Source: Craurococcus roseus
GTDB lineage: Bacteria; Pseudomonadota; Alphaproteobacteria; Acetobacterales; Acetobacteraceae
Assembly: GCF_039523795.1 (NCBI RefSeq)
Contig: NZ_BAAAFZ010000060.1
Coordinates: 1-64,000, forward strand
DNA length: 64,000 bases
Direction of reading: 5' to 3'
Below the pieces are notes generated by a model. That model was not told where the DNA came from, did not search any database, and saw only the letters and a list, made by a program, of their open reading frames with translations. Numbering within the stretch: the first letter of the stretch is position 1; the number at the start of each line of letters is the position of its first letter. A program made the position numbers and the translations under genes. Below, piece after piece: positions 1-8,600 of this stretch.

Positions 1-524
1 TCGCGGCACACGCCGGTGGCGGGGCCGAGGAGGCGGGCCTGCGCGGCGCGCAGCCCGGGCCAGCGTTCCAGCACGCGGGCGGTGGCGTTTCGCGCTTCCC
101 GGAGCCGGGCGATGTCGGCCTGGAGCGGGTCGGCCGGCGGGCGCGAAGGCGCGCCCGCCGCGGCGAACCAGGCGGCGAGCCATTCGTAGAGGGCCTCGTT
201 GTCGGCGCGGCTGGGCAGCAGGTCGAGGACGGCCGGCAACTCCACGGTCGCGCCGTCGAAGCGGGGCGCCTCCAACCGCTCCGCGGCGCCTAGGCCGAGG
301 CGCTGGCGGAAAGACAGGCGGTGGCGCGAAACGGCGTGCCCCGCCGCCATCAGCCGCACGCCGCCCGCCCCGCCGAGGGCGCGGAACATCACGCCGAGCC
401 GGCCGCGCACCTCTTCCAGCCGCACCGCGGCGTACGGGTGCCGCGGCCAGCTCGCGGCGTCGCCGACGAGGCGGTGCCACTGCTGGCCGACCGTCTCCTC
501 CGGCTCGAAGAAGGGCAGGGCCAC
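1..524 (-). CDS. norD: Nitric oxide reductase activation protein NorD (partial, C-terminus beyond window)
   Basis: Only the first ~174 codons are present; the rest lies outside the window. The N-terminus reads VALPFFEPEETVGQQWHRLV, which matches the E-E-x-V-G-x-x-W-H-R-L-V opening typical of NorD. NorD is a VWA-domain protein that works with the MoxR-type ATPase NorQ in assembling or activating cNOR, probably metal insertion (family knowledge). The GTG start was chosen because it places the conserved opening a few residues in and lies 14 bp after the norQ stop. There is no strong Shine-Dalgarno sequence, so translational coupling to norQ is likely. It is the fourth gene of norCBQD. The VWA domain itself cannot be seen here. 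Confidence 0.85.
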   Translation of the reverse strand, partial: MALPFFEPEETVGQQWHRLVGDAASWPRHPYAAVRLEEVRGRLGVMFRALGGAGGVRLMAAGHAVSRHRLSFRQRLGLGAAERLEAPRFDGATVELPAVLDLLPSRADNEALYEWLAAWFAAAGAPSRPPADPLQADIARLREARNATARVLERWPGLRAAQARLLGPATGVCR

Positions 525-538
525 GGCGCCGTGGCCCG

Positions 539-1357
539 TCAGCCGAGGGTGATCTCGGCGACGCGGAGCAGCGCCTGCTTCACGTCGGGCTCGTCGGACA
601 GCGGCTCGATCATCGCGGCGCGGATGGCCTGGGCGGGTTTCATGCCGCCGGCGATCAGCGTGGCGCAGTAGACGAGCAGGCGGGTGGAGACGCCCTCCTC
701 CAGGTCCTGGCCCTTGAGGTCGCGCAGCGCGCCCGCCAAGCGCACCAGGGGCACGCAGCGGTCGCGCGGCAAGCCGCTCTCCTGCGAGACGATCGCGGTT
801 TCGGCGTCCGGCGGCGGGAAGCCGAAGTCGAGGGCGAGGAAGCGCTGGCGCGTGCTGGGCTTCAAGCCCTTGAGCACGTTCTGGTAGCCGGGGTTGTAGG
901 AGACGACGAGCATGAAGCCGGGCGGCGCTTCCAGCAGCTCGCCGGTGCGCTCCAGCGGCAGGACGCGGCGGTCGTCCGTCAGCGGGTGCAGCACAACGGT
1001 GACGTCCTTGCGCGCCTCCACCACCTCGTCGAGGTAGCAGATCGCGCCCTCGCGCACGGCGCGCGTCAGCGGCCCGTCCACCCAGACCGTGTCGCCGCCC
1101 TTGAGCAGGTATCGCCCCGTCAGGTCGGCGGCGGTGAGGTCGTCGTGGCAGGCCACCGTGTAGAGCCGGCGGCCGAGGCGCGCGGCCATGTGCGCCACGA
1201 AGCGCGTCTTGCCGCAGCCCGTCGGCCCCTTCAGCAGCAGGGGCAGCCGGTTGCGGAAGGCGTGCTCGAACAGCGCGACCTCGTCGCCTACCGGCGCGTA
1301 GAAGGGCACGGCGGCCGGCGGCGTCCCCGCCGCCTGCCCGCTGACCGCGGCGCTCAC
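539..1357 (-). CDS. norQ: Nitric oxide reductase activation ATPase NorQ (MoxR-family AAA+)
   Basis: 272 residues, the usual size for NorQ/CbbQ MoxR-type AAA+ ATPases. The Walker A motif GPTGCGKT is at about residues 44-51. A Walker B-like ICYLDEVVEA lies near residue 105, and the arginine-rich STRQRF sensor region follows. NorQ pairs with NorD to activate cNOR in the cytoplasm. The GTG start overlaps the norB stop (GTGA), which fixes the 5' end and implies coupled translation; a second GTG four codons later is possible. norB lies upstream and norD downstream on the same strand. Confidence 0.93.
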   Translation of the reverse strand: MSAAVSGQAAGTPPAAVPFYAPVGDEVALFEHAFRNRLPLLLKGPTGCGKTRFVAHMAARLGRRLYTVACHDDLTAADLTGRYLLKGGDTVWVDGPLTRAVREGAICYLDEVVEARKDVTVVLHPLTDDRRVLPLERTGELLEAPPGFMLVVSYNPGYQNVLKGLKPSTRQRFLALDFGFPPPDAETAIVSQESGLPRDRCVPLVRLAGALRDLKGQDLEEGVSTRLLVYCATLIAGGMKPAQAIRAAMIEPLSDEPDVKQALLRVAEITLG

Positions 1358-2712
1358 TCCGCGGGGGCCGGGCGCGGGGGCGCCGCTTCCATGCGCGCCG
1401 GCCGCTCCTCGCGCACCGGGCCGAGGACCGCCCAGATGTAGAGCAGCGCGGCCACCACGACGATGGCGCCGGCGCCGAGGCGCATCCAGTAGAACAGCAC
1501 GAGTTGCTCCTGCACCTCCATGTAGAACATGCCCATCACCCGTTGCAGGTGGACCTGCACCACCCCGGCGAAGGTCAGCACGATCGTCATGAAGAACATG
1601 GCCGAGGTCATCAGCCAGAAGCTCCACATGTTGAGCACCTGGTTGTAGGGCTGCCGGCCGCGCAGGTACGGCATGGCGTAGGTCATGATGGCCAGGTTCA
1701 GCATGACGTAGGCGCCGAAGAAGGCCAGGTGCCCGTGCGCCGCCGTGATCTGGGTGCCGTGGCTGTAGTAGTTCACCCCGTGCAGCGTGTGCATGAAGCC
1801 CCACACGCCCGCGCCGAAGAAGGCGCCCACCGTGCAGCCGAGCGCCCAGAGCAGCGCCGCCTTGTTCGGGTGGTCGCGCCGCCCGCGCCAGACCATGGTG
1901 AAGGTGAACACCACCATGGCGAAGAAGGGCGCGATCTCCAAGGTGGAGAACACGCTGCCGATCCACTGCCAGTAGCCCGGCGCGCCTATCCAGTAGTAGT
2001 GGTGCCCGGTGCCCAGCAGCCCGGAGAAGAGCGCGAGGCCGACGATGGCGTAGAGCCACTTCTCCACCACCTCGCGGTCCACGCCGGTCATCTTGATGAC
2101 CAGGAAGGCGAGGATGGAGGCCATGACCAGCTCCCAGACGCCCTCCACCCAGAGGTGGATGACGTACCACCAGTAGAGCTTGTCCACGGCGATGTTCTCG
2201 GGGTTCCAGATGGCGAAGAGCCAGAACACGGCGATCCCGACCATGCCGAGCAGCAGCACGCTGGTGATGGCGGTGCGGCGGCCCTTCAGCACCGTCATGC
2301 CGATGTTGTAGAGGAAGATCCCCGCCACGGCGACGATCGCCCACTTGACCCAGAGCGGCTGCTCCAGGAACTCGCGCCCGCCGTGGATGCCCATCAGGTA
2401 GCCGGCCACCGAGGCGAGCGCCCCCGCCATCAGCAGCCCGAACTGGACGTAGGCGAGGAGCGGGCTTTCGATGTCGCGCTCCGCTTCCTCCGGCACCAGG
2501 TAGTAGGCGGCGCCGAAGAAGCCCATCAGCAGCCACACCACCAAGGCGTTGGTGTGGACCATGCGCAGGATGCTGAAGGGCAGCGTCTCGGCGAGGAAGT
2601 TCGGCATGGCGTAGACGGTGGCGGCGAGCAGGCCGAACAGCACCTGCACGGCGAAGAGCGTGAGGGCGCCGACGAAGTAGACGTGGGCGACCCTTTGGCT
2701 GGCGTATTTCAT
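1354..2712 (-). CDS. norB: Nitric oxide reductase catalytic subunit NorB (cNOR)
   Basis: 452 residues with about 12 hydrophobic segments, matching the heme-copper oxidase superfamily subunit of cytochrome c-dependent NO reductase (2 NO to N2O in the cytoplasmic membrane). Visible landmarks are an early heme-ligand His in the MVHTNALVVW segment, the IHLWVEGVWEL segment with active-site His and Glu, GTGHHYYWIG with FeB-type His, and the late ITAAHGHLAFFGAY heme-ligand segment. There is no fused quinol-oxidase N-terminal extension, so this is cNorB rather than qNor, in agreement with norC next to it. It is the second gene of norCBQD. Confidence 0.97.
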   Translation of the reverse strand: MKYASQRVAHVYFVGALTLFAVQVLFGLLAATVYAMPNFLAETLPFSILRMVHTNALVVWLLMGFFGAAYYLVPEEAERDIESPLLAYVQFGLLMAGALASVAGYLMGIHGGREFLEQPLWVKWAIVAVAGIFLYNIGMTVLKGRRTAITSVLLLGMVGIAVFWLFAIWNPENIAVDKLYWWYVIHLWVEGVWELVMASILAFLVIKMTGVDREVVEKWLYAIVGLALFSGLLGTGHHYYWIGAPGYWQWIGSVFSTLEIAPFFAMVVFTFTMVWRGRRDHPNKAALLWALGCTVGAFFGAGVWGFMHTLHGVNYYSHGTQITAAHGHLAFFGAYVMLNLAIMTYAMPYLRGRQPYNQVLNMWSFWLMTSAMFFMTIVLTFAGVVQVHLQRVMGMFYMEVQEQLVLFYWMRLGAGAIVVVAALLYIWAVLGPVREERPARMEAAPPRPAPAE

Positions 2713-2728
2713 GGTGGCTCCGATCCCG

Positions 2729-3181
2729 TCAGCCGGCGTCGTTGGGCGGCCAGCCCTGGGTGTTGATCTTGCTGACGAACTCCAGGAAGTCGGCGAGGTC
2801 GTTCAGCTCCTGCTCCGTCAGGTTGAACTGCGGCATCTGCCGACGGCCCGGTACGCCGCTCGGCTGCGACGCCATCCAGGCGATGAAGGTGGCGCGCGCT
2901 GCGTCGCGGTCCTCGTGCCCGCCGTAGCGCTTCCACACGTTGCCGAGCTCCGGCGCGAAGTAGGCGCCCTCGCCGAGGAGCGAATGGCAGTTGATGCAGG
3001 AGTTGCGCTCCCACACGTGCTTGCCGCGCACCACGCCCTCGCTCATGGCCGACACGGGCGCGCTGGTGCTGTTCATGTACATGTGGCTGTGCACCGTCAG
3101 CGCGACGAACACCACGAGGAAGAAGGCTGACCCCCCGTAGAAGATGTTTCGCGTCGCGGACTTCGTCAGGCGCTCGGCCAT
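2729..3181 (-). CDS. norC: Nitric oxide reductase cytochrome c subunit NorC
   Basis: 150 residues: one N-terminal membrane anchor (about residues 14-31), then a periplasmic domain with the heme c motif CINCH (C62, C65, H66). A later conserved Met in RRQMPQF is a plausible sixth heme ligand. NorC takes electrons from periplasmic cytochrome or cupredoxin donors and passes them to NorB. It is the first gene of norCBQD, 16 bp before norB. An AGGAAGG ribosome site precedes the ATG. The nirX stop lies 118 bp upstream on the same strand, so norC may have its own promoter or be read from nirIX. I saw no clean FNR-type palindrome in that gap. Confidence 0.96.
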   Translation of the reverse strand: MAERLTKSATRNIFYGGSAFFLVVFVALTVHSHMYMNSTSAPVSAMSEGVVRGKHVWERNSCINCHSLLGEGAYFAPELGNVWKRYGGHEDRDAARATFIAWMASQPSGVPGRRQMPQFNLTEQELNDLADFLEFVSKINTQGWPPNDAG

Positions 3182-3299
3182 CGCATCACCCTTCCTGCAA
3201 ATCCGGGCGGGCGGCCCGGGGATTCGTCGGCGGCTTGGCCGCTCCGTGGGGACGGCCGGGCGCTTCGCCGGAGTCTTCGGTCACGCCGTTCGAGGGACA

Positions 3300-4301
3300 T
3301 CAGGCGAGCCATCGCGGCGCGACGCCGGCGTCCGAAACGACGGCCCGCGCCGCGCCGGCCCGCCGCAGCAGGGCCGCGGCCTCGCCGGGCGGCAGCACCG
3401 TCATGGCCGTCGCCAGCGCGTCCGCGAGCGTGGCACTCGGCGCGACCACCGACGCGGCGCGGTCGGCGGGCGGGCAGCCGCCCGTCCGCGGGTCGATAAT
3501 GTGGTGGCGGCGCGCGTCCGCGGTGAACGGGCCGCCGCGGCCGGCGGATGTCGCGACCGCCGCCTCCTCCAACCCGACTCCCAAGCCCGCTCCCGGCGCG
3601 GCCGGGTGGTCCAGGCCCACGCGCCAAGGCAGGCCGCCCGGGCCCGACCCGGAGCCGCGCAGTTCGCCGACATCCACCAGCGCGTCGGGCATCCCGGCGT
3701 CGCGCAGCAACCCGGCGACCCGGTCCGTGATGTAGCCCTGGGCGATGCCGTTCAGTGTCACGGCCATGCCTGGCCGCGCCAACCTGACACCGGCAGCGCC
3801 CACGTCGACGCCGCGGTAATCCACCAGGGCCCTCGCGGCCGCGAGGGCGGCCGGCGGCGGGTCGTCGGCGTGCCGCGCGTGGAGGAGCCAAAGCGGCTGG
3901 ATCGTCACGTCGAAGGCGCCGCCCGTGAGGTCGCCCAACCGCAGCGCCTCCGCGAGCAGCCGCCGCATGTCGAGCGACGGCCGCTCCAGCCGGCCGTCGC
4001 GGTTGAGGCGCGACAGCGCGGACCAGGGGCGGAAGAGGCTGAACTCGTCCTCCAGCCGCCCGATCTCCGCGACCGCCGCGCCGAGCGCGGTTCGCGCGGC
4101 CGCCGGGTCGCTGTGCAGCAACAGCACCTTTGCTTCGGCGCCGAGCGCGGAGCCGCGCCATTCCGCGGCCGCCGGCGCCCGCCGCGTCGCGCCGCGCCCC
4201 GTCGCCGCCGCGATGCCGCCCACGGCGGCGCTCGCGGCGAGAACCCGCAACGCCCGCCGGCGCGGCAGCCGGGTGGGGGGCGCGGCGCGCGACCCAGTCA
4301 C
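3300..4301 (-). CDS. nirX: NirX: ApbE-family FAD:protein FMN transferase
   Basis: 333 residues beginning with a Tat-like signal (PRRRALRVLAAS), then an ApbE fold with DEFSLFRPWSALSRLN, NGIAQGYITD, DVGELRGSG and a C-terminal TSAG segment. ApbE proteins transfer FMN to a Thr of partner flavoproteins in the periplasm. NosX/NirX are the versions that serve NosR/NirI. The GTG start overlaps the nirI stop (GTGA), so the two are co-translated. The position next to nirI and divergent from nirS matches the nirIX arrangement of Paracoccus denitrificans, hence NirX rather than NosX; no nosZ is in the window. The nirX name rests on context. Confidence 0.85.
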   Translation of the reverse strand: MTGSRAAPPTRLPRRRALRVLAASAAVGGIAAATGRGATRRAPAAAEWRGSALGAEAKVLLLHSDPAAARTALGAAVAEIGRLEDEFSLFRPWSALSRLNRDGRLERPSLDMRRLLAEALRLGDLTGGAFDVTIQPLWLLHARHADDPPPAALAAARALVDYRGVDVGAAGVRLARPGMAVTLNGIAQGYITDRVAGLLRDAGMPDALVDVGELRGSGSGPGGLPWRVGLDHPAAPGAGLGVGLEEAAVATSAGRGGPFTADARRHHIIDPRTGGCPPADRAASVVAPSATLADALATAMTVLPPGEAAALLRRAGAARAVVSDAGVAPRWLA

Positions 4302-6427
4302 GGCCTGCCTCCGGCCCCTACGGCCGCCAATCCGCGCAGCTTGATCTGCAAACGGACCGCCGGGCAGGCCTGCTCGTCGTAGTAGAGGGTCTGGCATTTC
4401 AGGCAGTTGATGCACTCGTTGGGATTGATGCGGCCTTCCGGATGGATCGCCTGCACGGGGCAGCTCCGCGCGCACAGTTGGCACGGCGCGCCGCACTGCT
4501 TGTGCCGCTTCAGCCAATCGAAGACCCGGATGCGCGCGGGCAGCGCCAGCGCGGCGCCGAGCGGGCAGAGGTAGCGGCAGAACATGCGCTCGATGAAGAG
4601 GCCGCCCGTCAGCAAGGCCAGGGCGTAGGCGACGAAGGGCCAGGGGCGCTGGAAGTGCAAGGTGATGGCGGTTTTGAAGGGCTCGACCTCCGCGGCCGCG
4701 ACGGCCGCTTCGATCGGGCCGAGGGAAAGGCCGAGCAGGACCAGGAAAACGATGTACTTCGCCGGCCACAACCGCTCGTGCAGCGCGAAGGGCACCGTCA
4801 CCTGCGGCACGCGGAGGCGGCGCGCGACGAGGTTCAGCAGCTCCTGCAACGCCCCGAAGGGGCAGAGCCAGCCGCAGAACACGCCCCGCGCCCAGAACAG
4901 CAAGGAGGCGGCGACGAAGGCCCAGAGCACGAAGCCCAGCGGATCGAGCAGGAAGGGCTCCCAACTGAAGCCCGTGCTCAGCGCCGCGGCGAAGGAGATG
5001 AGGTTCACCACCGAGAGCTGCGCGCCCGCGTACCAACCGAGCCAGCCTAGCGTGAAAGCGAGCCCCGAAAGGCGGACCGCCCGCCACAGCCGCGGCCGCC
5101 GCGCCAACGGGTTCTGCAGCAGCACCACGGCGCAGACCGCGAGCAGAGCAAGGGCGAGGACGGCGAGTCGCCCCGATCGCAGTTCCCATGCCCGGTGCCA
5201 CGGCGGGGCCGCGGCCCCTTCGTGGTCCTCCGGCGCCGCCTCGGCGGGCGGGGCCGGGCGGAGGTGCCGTTCCGGCAAAGCGTAGGGCAGGGCGAAGAGC
5301 GCGAGGGCAGGACCGCCTTCCGGGCGGCGCTCGGACACGGCCAGCTCCAGGCGCCAGGGCAGGGCCGGGTCGAAGCCGCTCTCGGGCGGGAGGACGAAGA
5401 CCGCGGCCTCGCGCGGTTCCGGCGCACCAGCGGCGCGGATGCGTTCGACCTGTCGGTGCTGGGCGGCGACCAAGCCGATGGTGCGCTCGCCCTGCGCGAT
5501 CTGGACGCGGTCGAACGCGCCGGTCCGGACCCAGGAGGTGCCCTTGAAGGAATACGCGCCCTCGCCCGCGACGAAGACGAGGTTCGACCCGGGCGCGGCG
5601 TCGGCGAGCAGCCGCGCGTGCTCCGCTTGGCCGAGGAGGTTGGCGCCGATCTGCGCCGGCGTGGCGAGCGCCGCGTAGAGCGTCGCGTAGTTCGCGTCCG
5701 GCGGCAGCAGCGCCGCCGCCGGGTTCGGCGCGCCGGCGCGCCGCAACGCTCCGGCCGCCTCGGCGGCGGTGATCCGCAGCCGCGCGACGGAACCGGCCGC
5801 GCGCAGCTCTTCCCAACCCTCCGGCCGGAAGGCATCGAGTTCGAGGCGCGCGGCGCCGCCTCCGGCGCCCAGGGCGCAAGGGAGGCCGCGCGCCCGCGCC
5901 ACCGCCCGCGCGGCGCCGAGGATGGCGTCGTGCAGCGCGAAGGAGCTGATGGTGGCGCGGCTGATCGCCTGCACCGACTGGCCCTCGGGGGCGGCGCCGA
6001 TGCGGACGCGGCGGGCGGCGTCGAGCCCGGCGTATTGGCGCACGAAGCCCGCGAGCGCGTCGGCGCCGACGCCGATCATCAGGATGGGCTCGTGCTGCTC
6101 CAGCAGTTCCGCGCCCGCGATGCGGCAGTCGAGCCCCAGCCCGACCAGCACATCCAGCGGCCGCGCCCCGTAGCCGCCGCCGGCGGTGACCTGCTTCGTC
6201 GAAAGGAGGTAGCCCAGCAACTCGCCGCCGCGGTACGCCGGCGCGGCGGGCGGCGCGCCCTCGGGAGCGCCGAAGCGGTCCGCCCCCGGGAAGGCGGCGC
6301 GCGGACCGGGATCGCTCGGCGCCCCGGCCCCGCCGAGCAGGAGGACCAGCAGCACCAGAACGAAGGCCCGGCTCGGTTCGGAAGCTCGGTGGTTGCGCAC
6401 GCGCCGCTTCGCCGTCCTGGAACGCAT
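4298..6427 (-). CDS. nirI: NirI: NosR/NirI-family membrane flavo-iron-sulfur regulator
   Basis: 709 residues in the NosR/NirI layout. An N-terminal signal anchor comes first, then a periplasmic FMN-binding-type domain with QAISRATISS (flavinylation-type S/T region). A multi-helix membrane part carries two polyferredoxin-type motifs, CGWLCPFG near residue 518 and CRYLCPLG near 617. The cytoplasmic C-terminus holds two 4Fe-4S clusters (CGAPCQLCARSCP and NECINCLKCQ). NirI is needed for nirS expression or activity in Paracoccus, as NosR is for nosZ. It is divergent from nirS and overlaps nirX. The start ATG was chosen at the first Met before the basic-hydrophobic signal. The NirI versus NosR choice is by neighbourhood. 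Confidence 0.85.
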   Translation of the reverse strand: MRSRTAKRRVRNHRASEPSRAFVLVLLVLLLGGAGAPSDPGPRAAFPGADRFGAPEGAPPAAPAYRGGELLGYLLSTKQVTAGGGYGARPLDVLVGLGLDCRIAGAELLEQHEPILMIGVGADALAGFVRQYAGLDAARRVRIGAAPEGQSVQAISRATISSFALHDAILGAARAVARARGLPCALGAGGGAARLELDAFRPEGWEELRAAGSVARLRITAAEAAGALRRAGAPNPAAALLPPDANYATLYAALATPAQIGANLLGQAEHARLLADAAPGSNLVFVAGEGAYSFKGTSWVRTGAFDRVQIAQGERTIGLVAAQHRQVERIRAAGAPEPREAAVFVLPPESGFDPALPWRLELAVSERRPEGGPALALFALPYALPERHLRPAPPAEAAPEDHEGAAAPPWHRAWELRSGRLAVLALALLAVCAVVLLQNPLARRPRLWRAVRLSGLAFTLGWLGWYAGAQLSVVNLISFAAALSTGFSWEPFLLDPLGFVLWAFVAASLLFWARGVFCGWLCPFGALQELLNLVARRLRVPQVTVPFALHERLWPAKYIVFLVLLGLSLGPIEAAVAAAEVEPFKTAITLHFQRPWPFVAYALALLTGGLFIERMFCRYLCPLGAALALPARIRVFDWLKRHKQCGAPCQLCARSCPVQAIHPEGRINPNECINCLKCQTLYYDEQACPAVRLQIKLRGLAAVGAGGRP

Positions 6428-6483
6428 TTCGGCCCGGTCCACTCGGGCCGTTGTCAGTATTGGGCAGTTTGGGCCCCGCGTAT

Positions 6484-6497
6484 TTGCGCCAGGACAA
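6484..6497. promoter_or_regulatory. FNR/NNR (DNR)-type operator between nirI and nirS
   Basis: TTGCGCCAGGACAA fits the TTG-N8-CAA core of Crp/FNR-family sites (FNR TTGAT-N4-ATCAA, NNR/DNR TTGAC-N4-GTCAA). Its centre is about 72 bp before the nirS ATG. A -10-like TAGGCT at 6521-6526 would put the site near -41.5, the class II position. It also lies 57 bp from the divergent nirI start and so could serve both directions. The outer 3-bp arms are perfect and the inner bases are degenerate. Confidence 0.55.
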
Positions 6498-6562
6498 GAA
6501 CCGCCGGCGGGATTCGTGCGTAGGCTCCGTCCTCGTCGTTCGACACGCGGGGATGGAACACG

Positions 6563-8551
6563 ATGCGCCTGCGCCAAACCCTCTGCCTGACCACCGCGGC
6601 AATCGCGCTGTCGGCCGGGCTTTCGGCCTCCGGGCTCCAGGCCCAGCAGCAGCAGCCGCGCCAAACGGCGCCGCAGGGCCCGGCGGCGGCGCCAGGGGCG
6701 CCCCCGACGCAGCCTGGCGCCGGTGTGCCGGTGCCCCCGGCGGCGGCGCAACAGCAGCAGCGGCCGCCCTTCGCGGCGGCGGCCCCGCAGGGCGGGCAAC
6801 GGCCCCCGGCGTCGCCGCAGCCGCAGCAGGCGCCGTCGCAGCAGGCTGCGCCCGCCGCGCCCGGCGGCCAGCCGGGGGCGCAGGCCGGACCCGTGCCGAG
6901 CGCGCGCGAAACCCACACCACGACGCCCGGGGGGCAGTACCAGCCGAGCCTCGACATCCTACAGCAGGCGCCGATGCAGCAGCCCGGGACGGTGCCGGGC
7001 ATCCCGACCCTGACCGCCGAAGAGTTCGCGGAAGCGCGGCAGATCTACTTCCAGCGCTGCGCCGGCTGCCACGGCGTGCTGCGGCGCGGCGCCACCGGCA
7101 AGGCGCTGACCACCGACCTCACCCGCGAGCGCGGCCTGGAAGCGCTGAAAGACTTCATCAACTTCGGCTCGCCCTCCGGCATGCCGAACTGGGGCACCTC
7201 CGGCGACCTGACCGACCGGCAGATCGACGTGATGGCCCGCTTCCTGCTGAACGAGCCGCCGCAGCCGCCCGAGTTCGGCATGGAGGAGATCCGCGGCACC
7301 TGGAAGGTGACGGTGCCCGTGGAGCAGCGCCCCACCTCCAAGCAGAACAACATCAACATCGAGAACCTGTTCTCGGTGACGCTGCGCGACGCCGGCCAGG
7401 TGGCGCTGATAGACGGCGACACGAAGGAGATCATCAACGTCGTCACCACGGGCTACGCGGTGCACATCTCCCGCTCCTCCGCCTCCGGCCGCTACCTCTA
7501 CGTCGTGGGCCGCGACGGCAAGGTGAACCTGATCGACCTGTGGATGCGCGTGCCCGACTCGGTCGCCGAGGTGCGGATCGGGCTGGAGGCGCGCTCGGTC
7601 GAAACCTCCAAGGCGCAGGGCTTCGAGGACCGCTACGTGATCGCCGGCGGCTATTGGCCGCCGCAGTACGTGATCATGGACGGGCCGACGCTGGAGCCGC
7701 TGCGCGTGGAATCCACCCGCGGCTACACCTACGACACCCAGGAGTACCACCCGGAGCCGCGCGTCGCCTCCATCGTCGCCACGCACGGCCGGCCTGAATG
7801 GGTCGTGAACGTGAAGGAGACGGGCAAGATCCTGCTGGTGAACTACGAGGACCTGAAGAACCTCAAGGTCACCAGCATCAACGCCGAGCGCTTCCTGCAC
7901 GACGGCGGCCTGGACCGCAGCGGGCGCTACTTCCTGGTGGCGGCGAACGCCCGCAACAAGGTGGGCGTGGTGGACACCCAGGAGGGCCGGCTGGTGGCGC
8001 TCGTGGACGTGAGCGTCACGCCGCACCCGGGCCGCGGCGCCAACTTCGACCACCCGCGCTTCGGGCCGGTCTGGGCCACCGGGCACCTCGGCAGCGACGT
8101 GGTCTCGCTGATCGGCACCGACCCCATCCGCTTCCCGCAGAACGCCTGGAAGGTGGTGCAGGAGCTGAACGGGCAAGGCGGCGGCTCGCTCTTCCTCAAG
8201 ACGCACCCGCGCTCGCGCAACCTCTACGTGGATACGACCCTGAATCCGGAGCCGGAGATCGCCTCCTCCATCGCGGTCTTCGACCTGAACGACCTGAGCA
8301 AGCCCTACGAGGTGCTGCCGATCGGCGAGTGGTCCGGCATCACCGAGGGCCAGCGCCGGGTCGTGCAGCCTGAGTTCAACCGCGAAGGCACCGAGGTCTG
8401 GTTCTCGGTCTGGAACGCGCAGCAGCAGGAGTCCGCCATCGTGGTGGTGGACGACCGCACGCGGCGGCCGGTCAAGGTGATACGCGACAAGCGCTTGGTG
8501 ACGCCGACGGGCAAGTTCAACGTCCACAACACGCAGCGCGACGTGTACTAG
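6563..8551 (+). CDS. nirS: Cytochrome cd1 nitrite reductase NirS with extended N-terminal linker
   Basis: Reduces nitrite to NO in the periplasm. A signal peptide (about residues 1-27, ending GLQA) is followed by an unusual stretch to about residue 140 made almost only of Pro, Gln, Ala and Gly. The cytochrome c domain follows with RCAGCH (C166, C169, H170), and then the eight-bladed d1 propeller, recognisable from NNINIENLFSVTLRDAGQVA, THPRSRNLYVD and the C-terminal GKFNVHNT. At 662 residues it is clearly longer than usual NirS (about 560-600), and the excess is the linker. It is the first gene of the heme d1 operon behind the FNR-like site. A second maturation gene, nirN, lies downstream. 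Confidence 0.96.
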   Translation: MRLRQTLCLTTAAIALSAGLSASGLQAQQQQPRQTAPQGPAAAPGAPPTQPGAGVPVPPAAAQQQQRPPFAAAAPQGGQRPPASPQPQQAPSQQAAPAAPGGQPGAQAGPVPSARETHTTTPGGQYQPSLDILQQAPMQQPGTVPGIPTLTAEEFAEARQIYFQRCAGCHGVLRRGATGKALTTDLTRERGLEALKDFINFGSPSGMPNWGTSGDLTDRQIDVMARFLLNEPPQPPEFGMEEIRGTWKVTVPVEQRPTSKQNNINIENLFSVTLRDAGQVALIDGDTKEIINVVTTGYAVHISRSSASGRYLYVVGRDGKVNLIDLWMRVPDSVAEVRIGLEARSVETSKAQGFEDRYVIAGGYWPPQYVIMDGPTLEPLRVESTRGYTYDTQEYHPEPRVASIVATHGRPEWVVNVKETGKILLVNYEDLKNLKVTSINAERFLHDGGLDRSGRYFLVAANARNKVGVVDTQEGRLVALVDVSVTPHPGRGANFDHPRFGPVWATGHLGSDVVSLIGTDPIRFPQNAWKVVQELNGQGGGSLFLKTHPRSRNLYVDTTLNPEPEIASSIAVFDLNDLSKPYEVLPIGEWSGITEGQRRVVQPEFNREGTEVWFSVWNAQQQESAIVVVDDRTRRPVKVIRDKRLVTPTGKFNVHNTQRDVY

Positions 8552-8600
8552 CGGCCGCCGCCTTGCCGAGGGCCGTCCGATCCACGCGACGAGGTGCGCC

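Noticed and set aside
539..2536. Long frame joining an Arg/His/Gly-rich leader to NorQ
   Set aside because: The first ~390 codons are the wrong frame of norB; NorQ begins at the GTG overlapping the norB stop.
4298..6427. Calling this gene nosR and its neighbour nosX
   Set aside because: NosR and NirI are homologous, but the pair lies divergent from nirS in a nir/nor island with no nosZ, nosD, nosF or nosY in the window, so nirI/nirX fits better. A phylogenetic tree would settle it.
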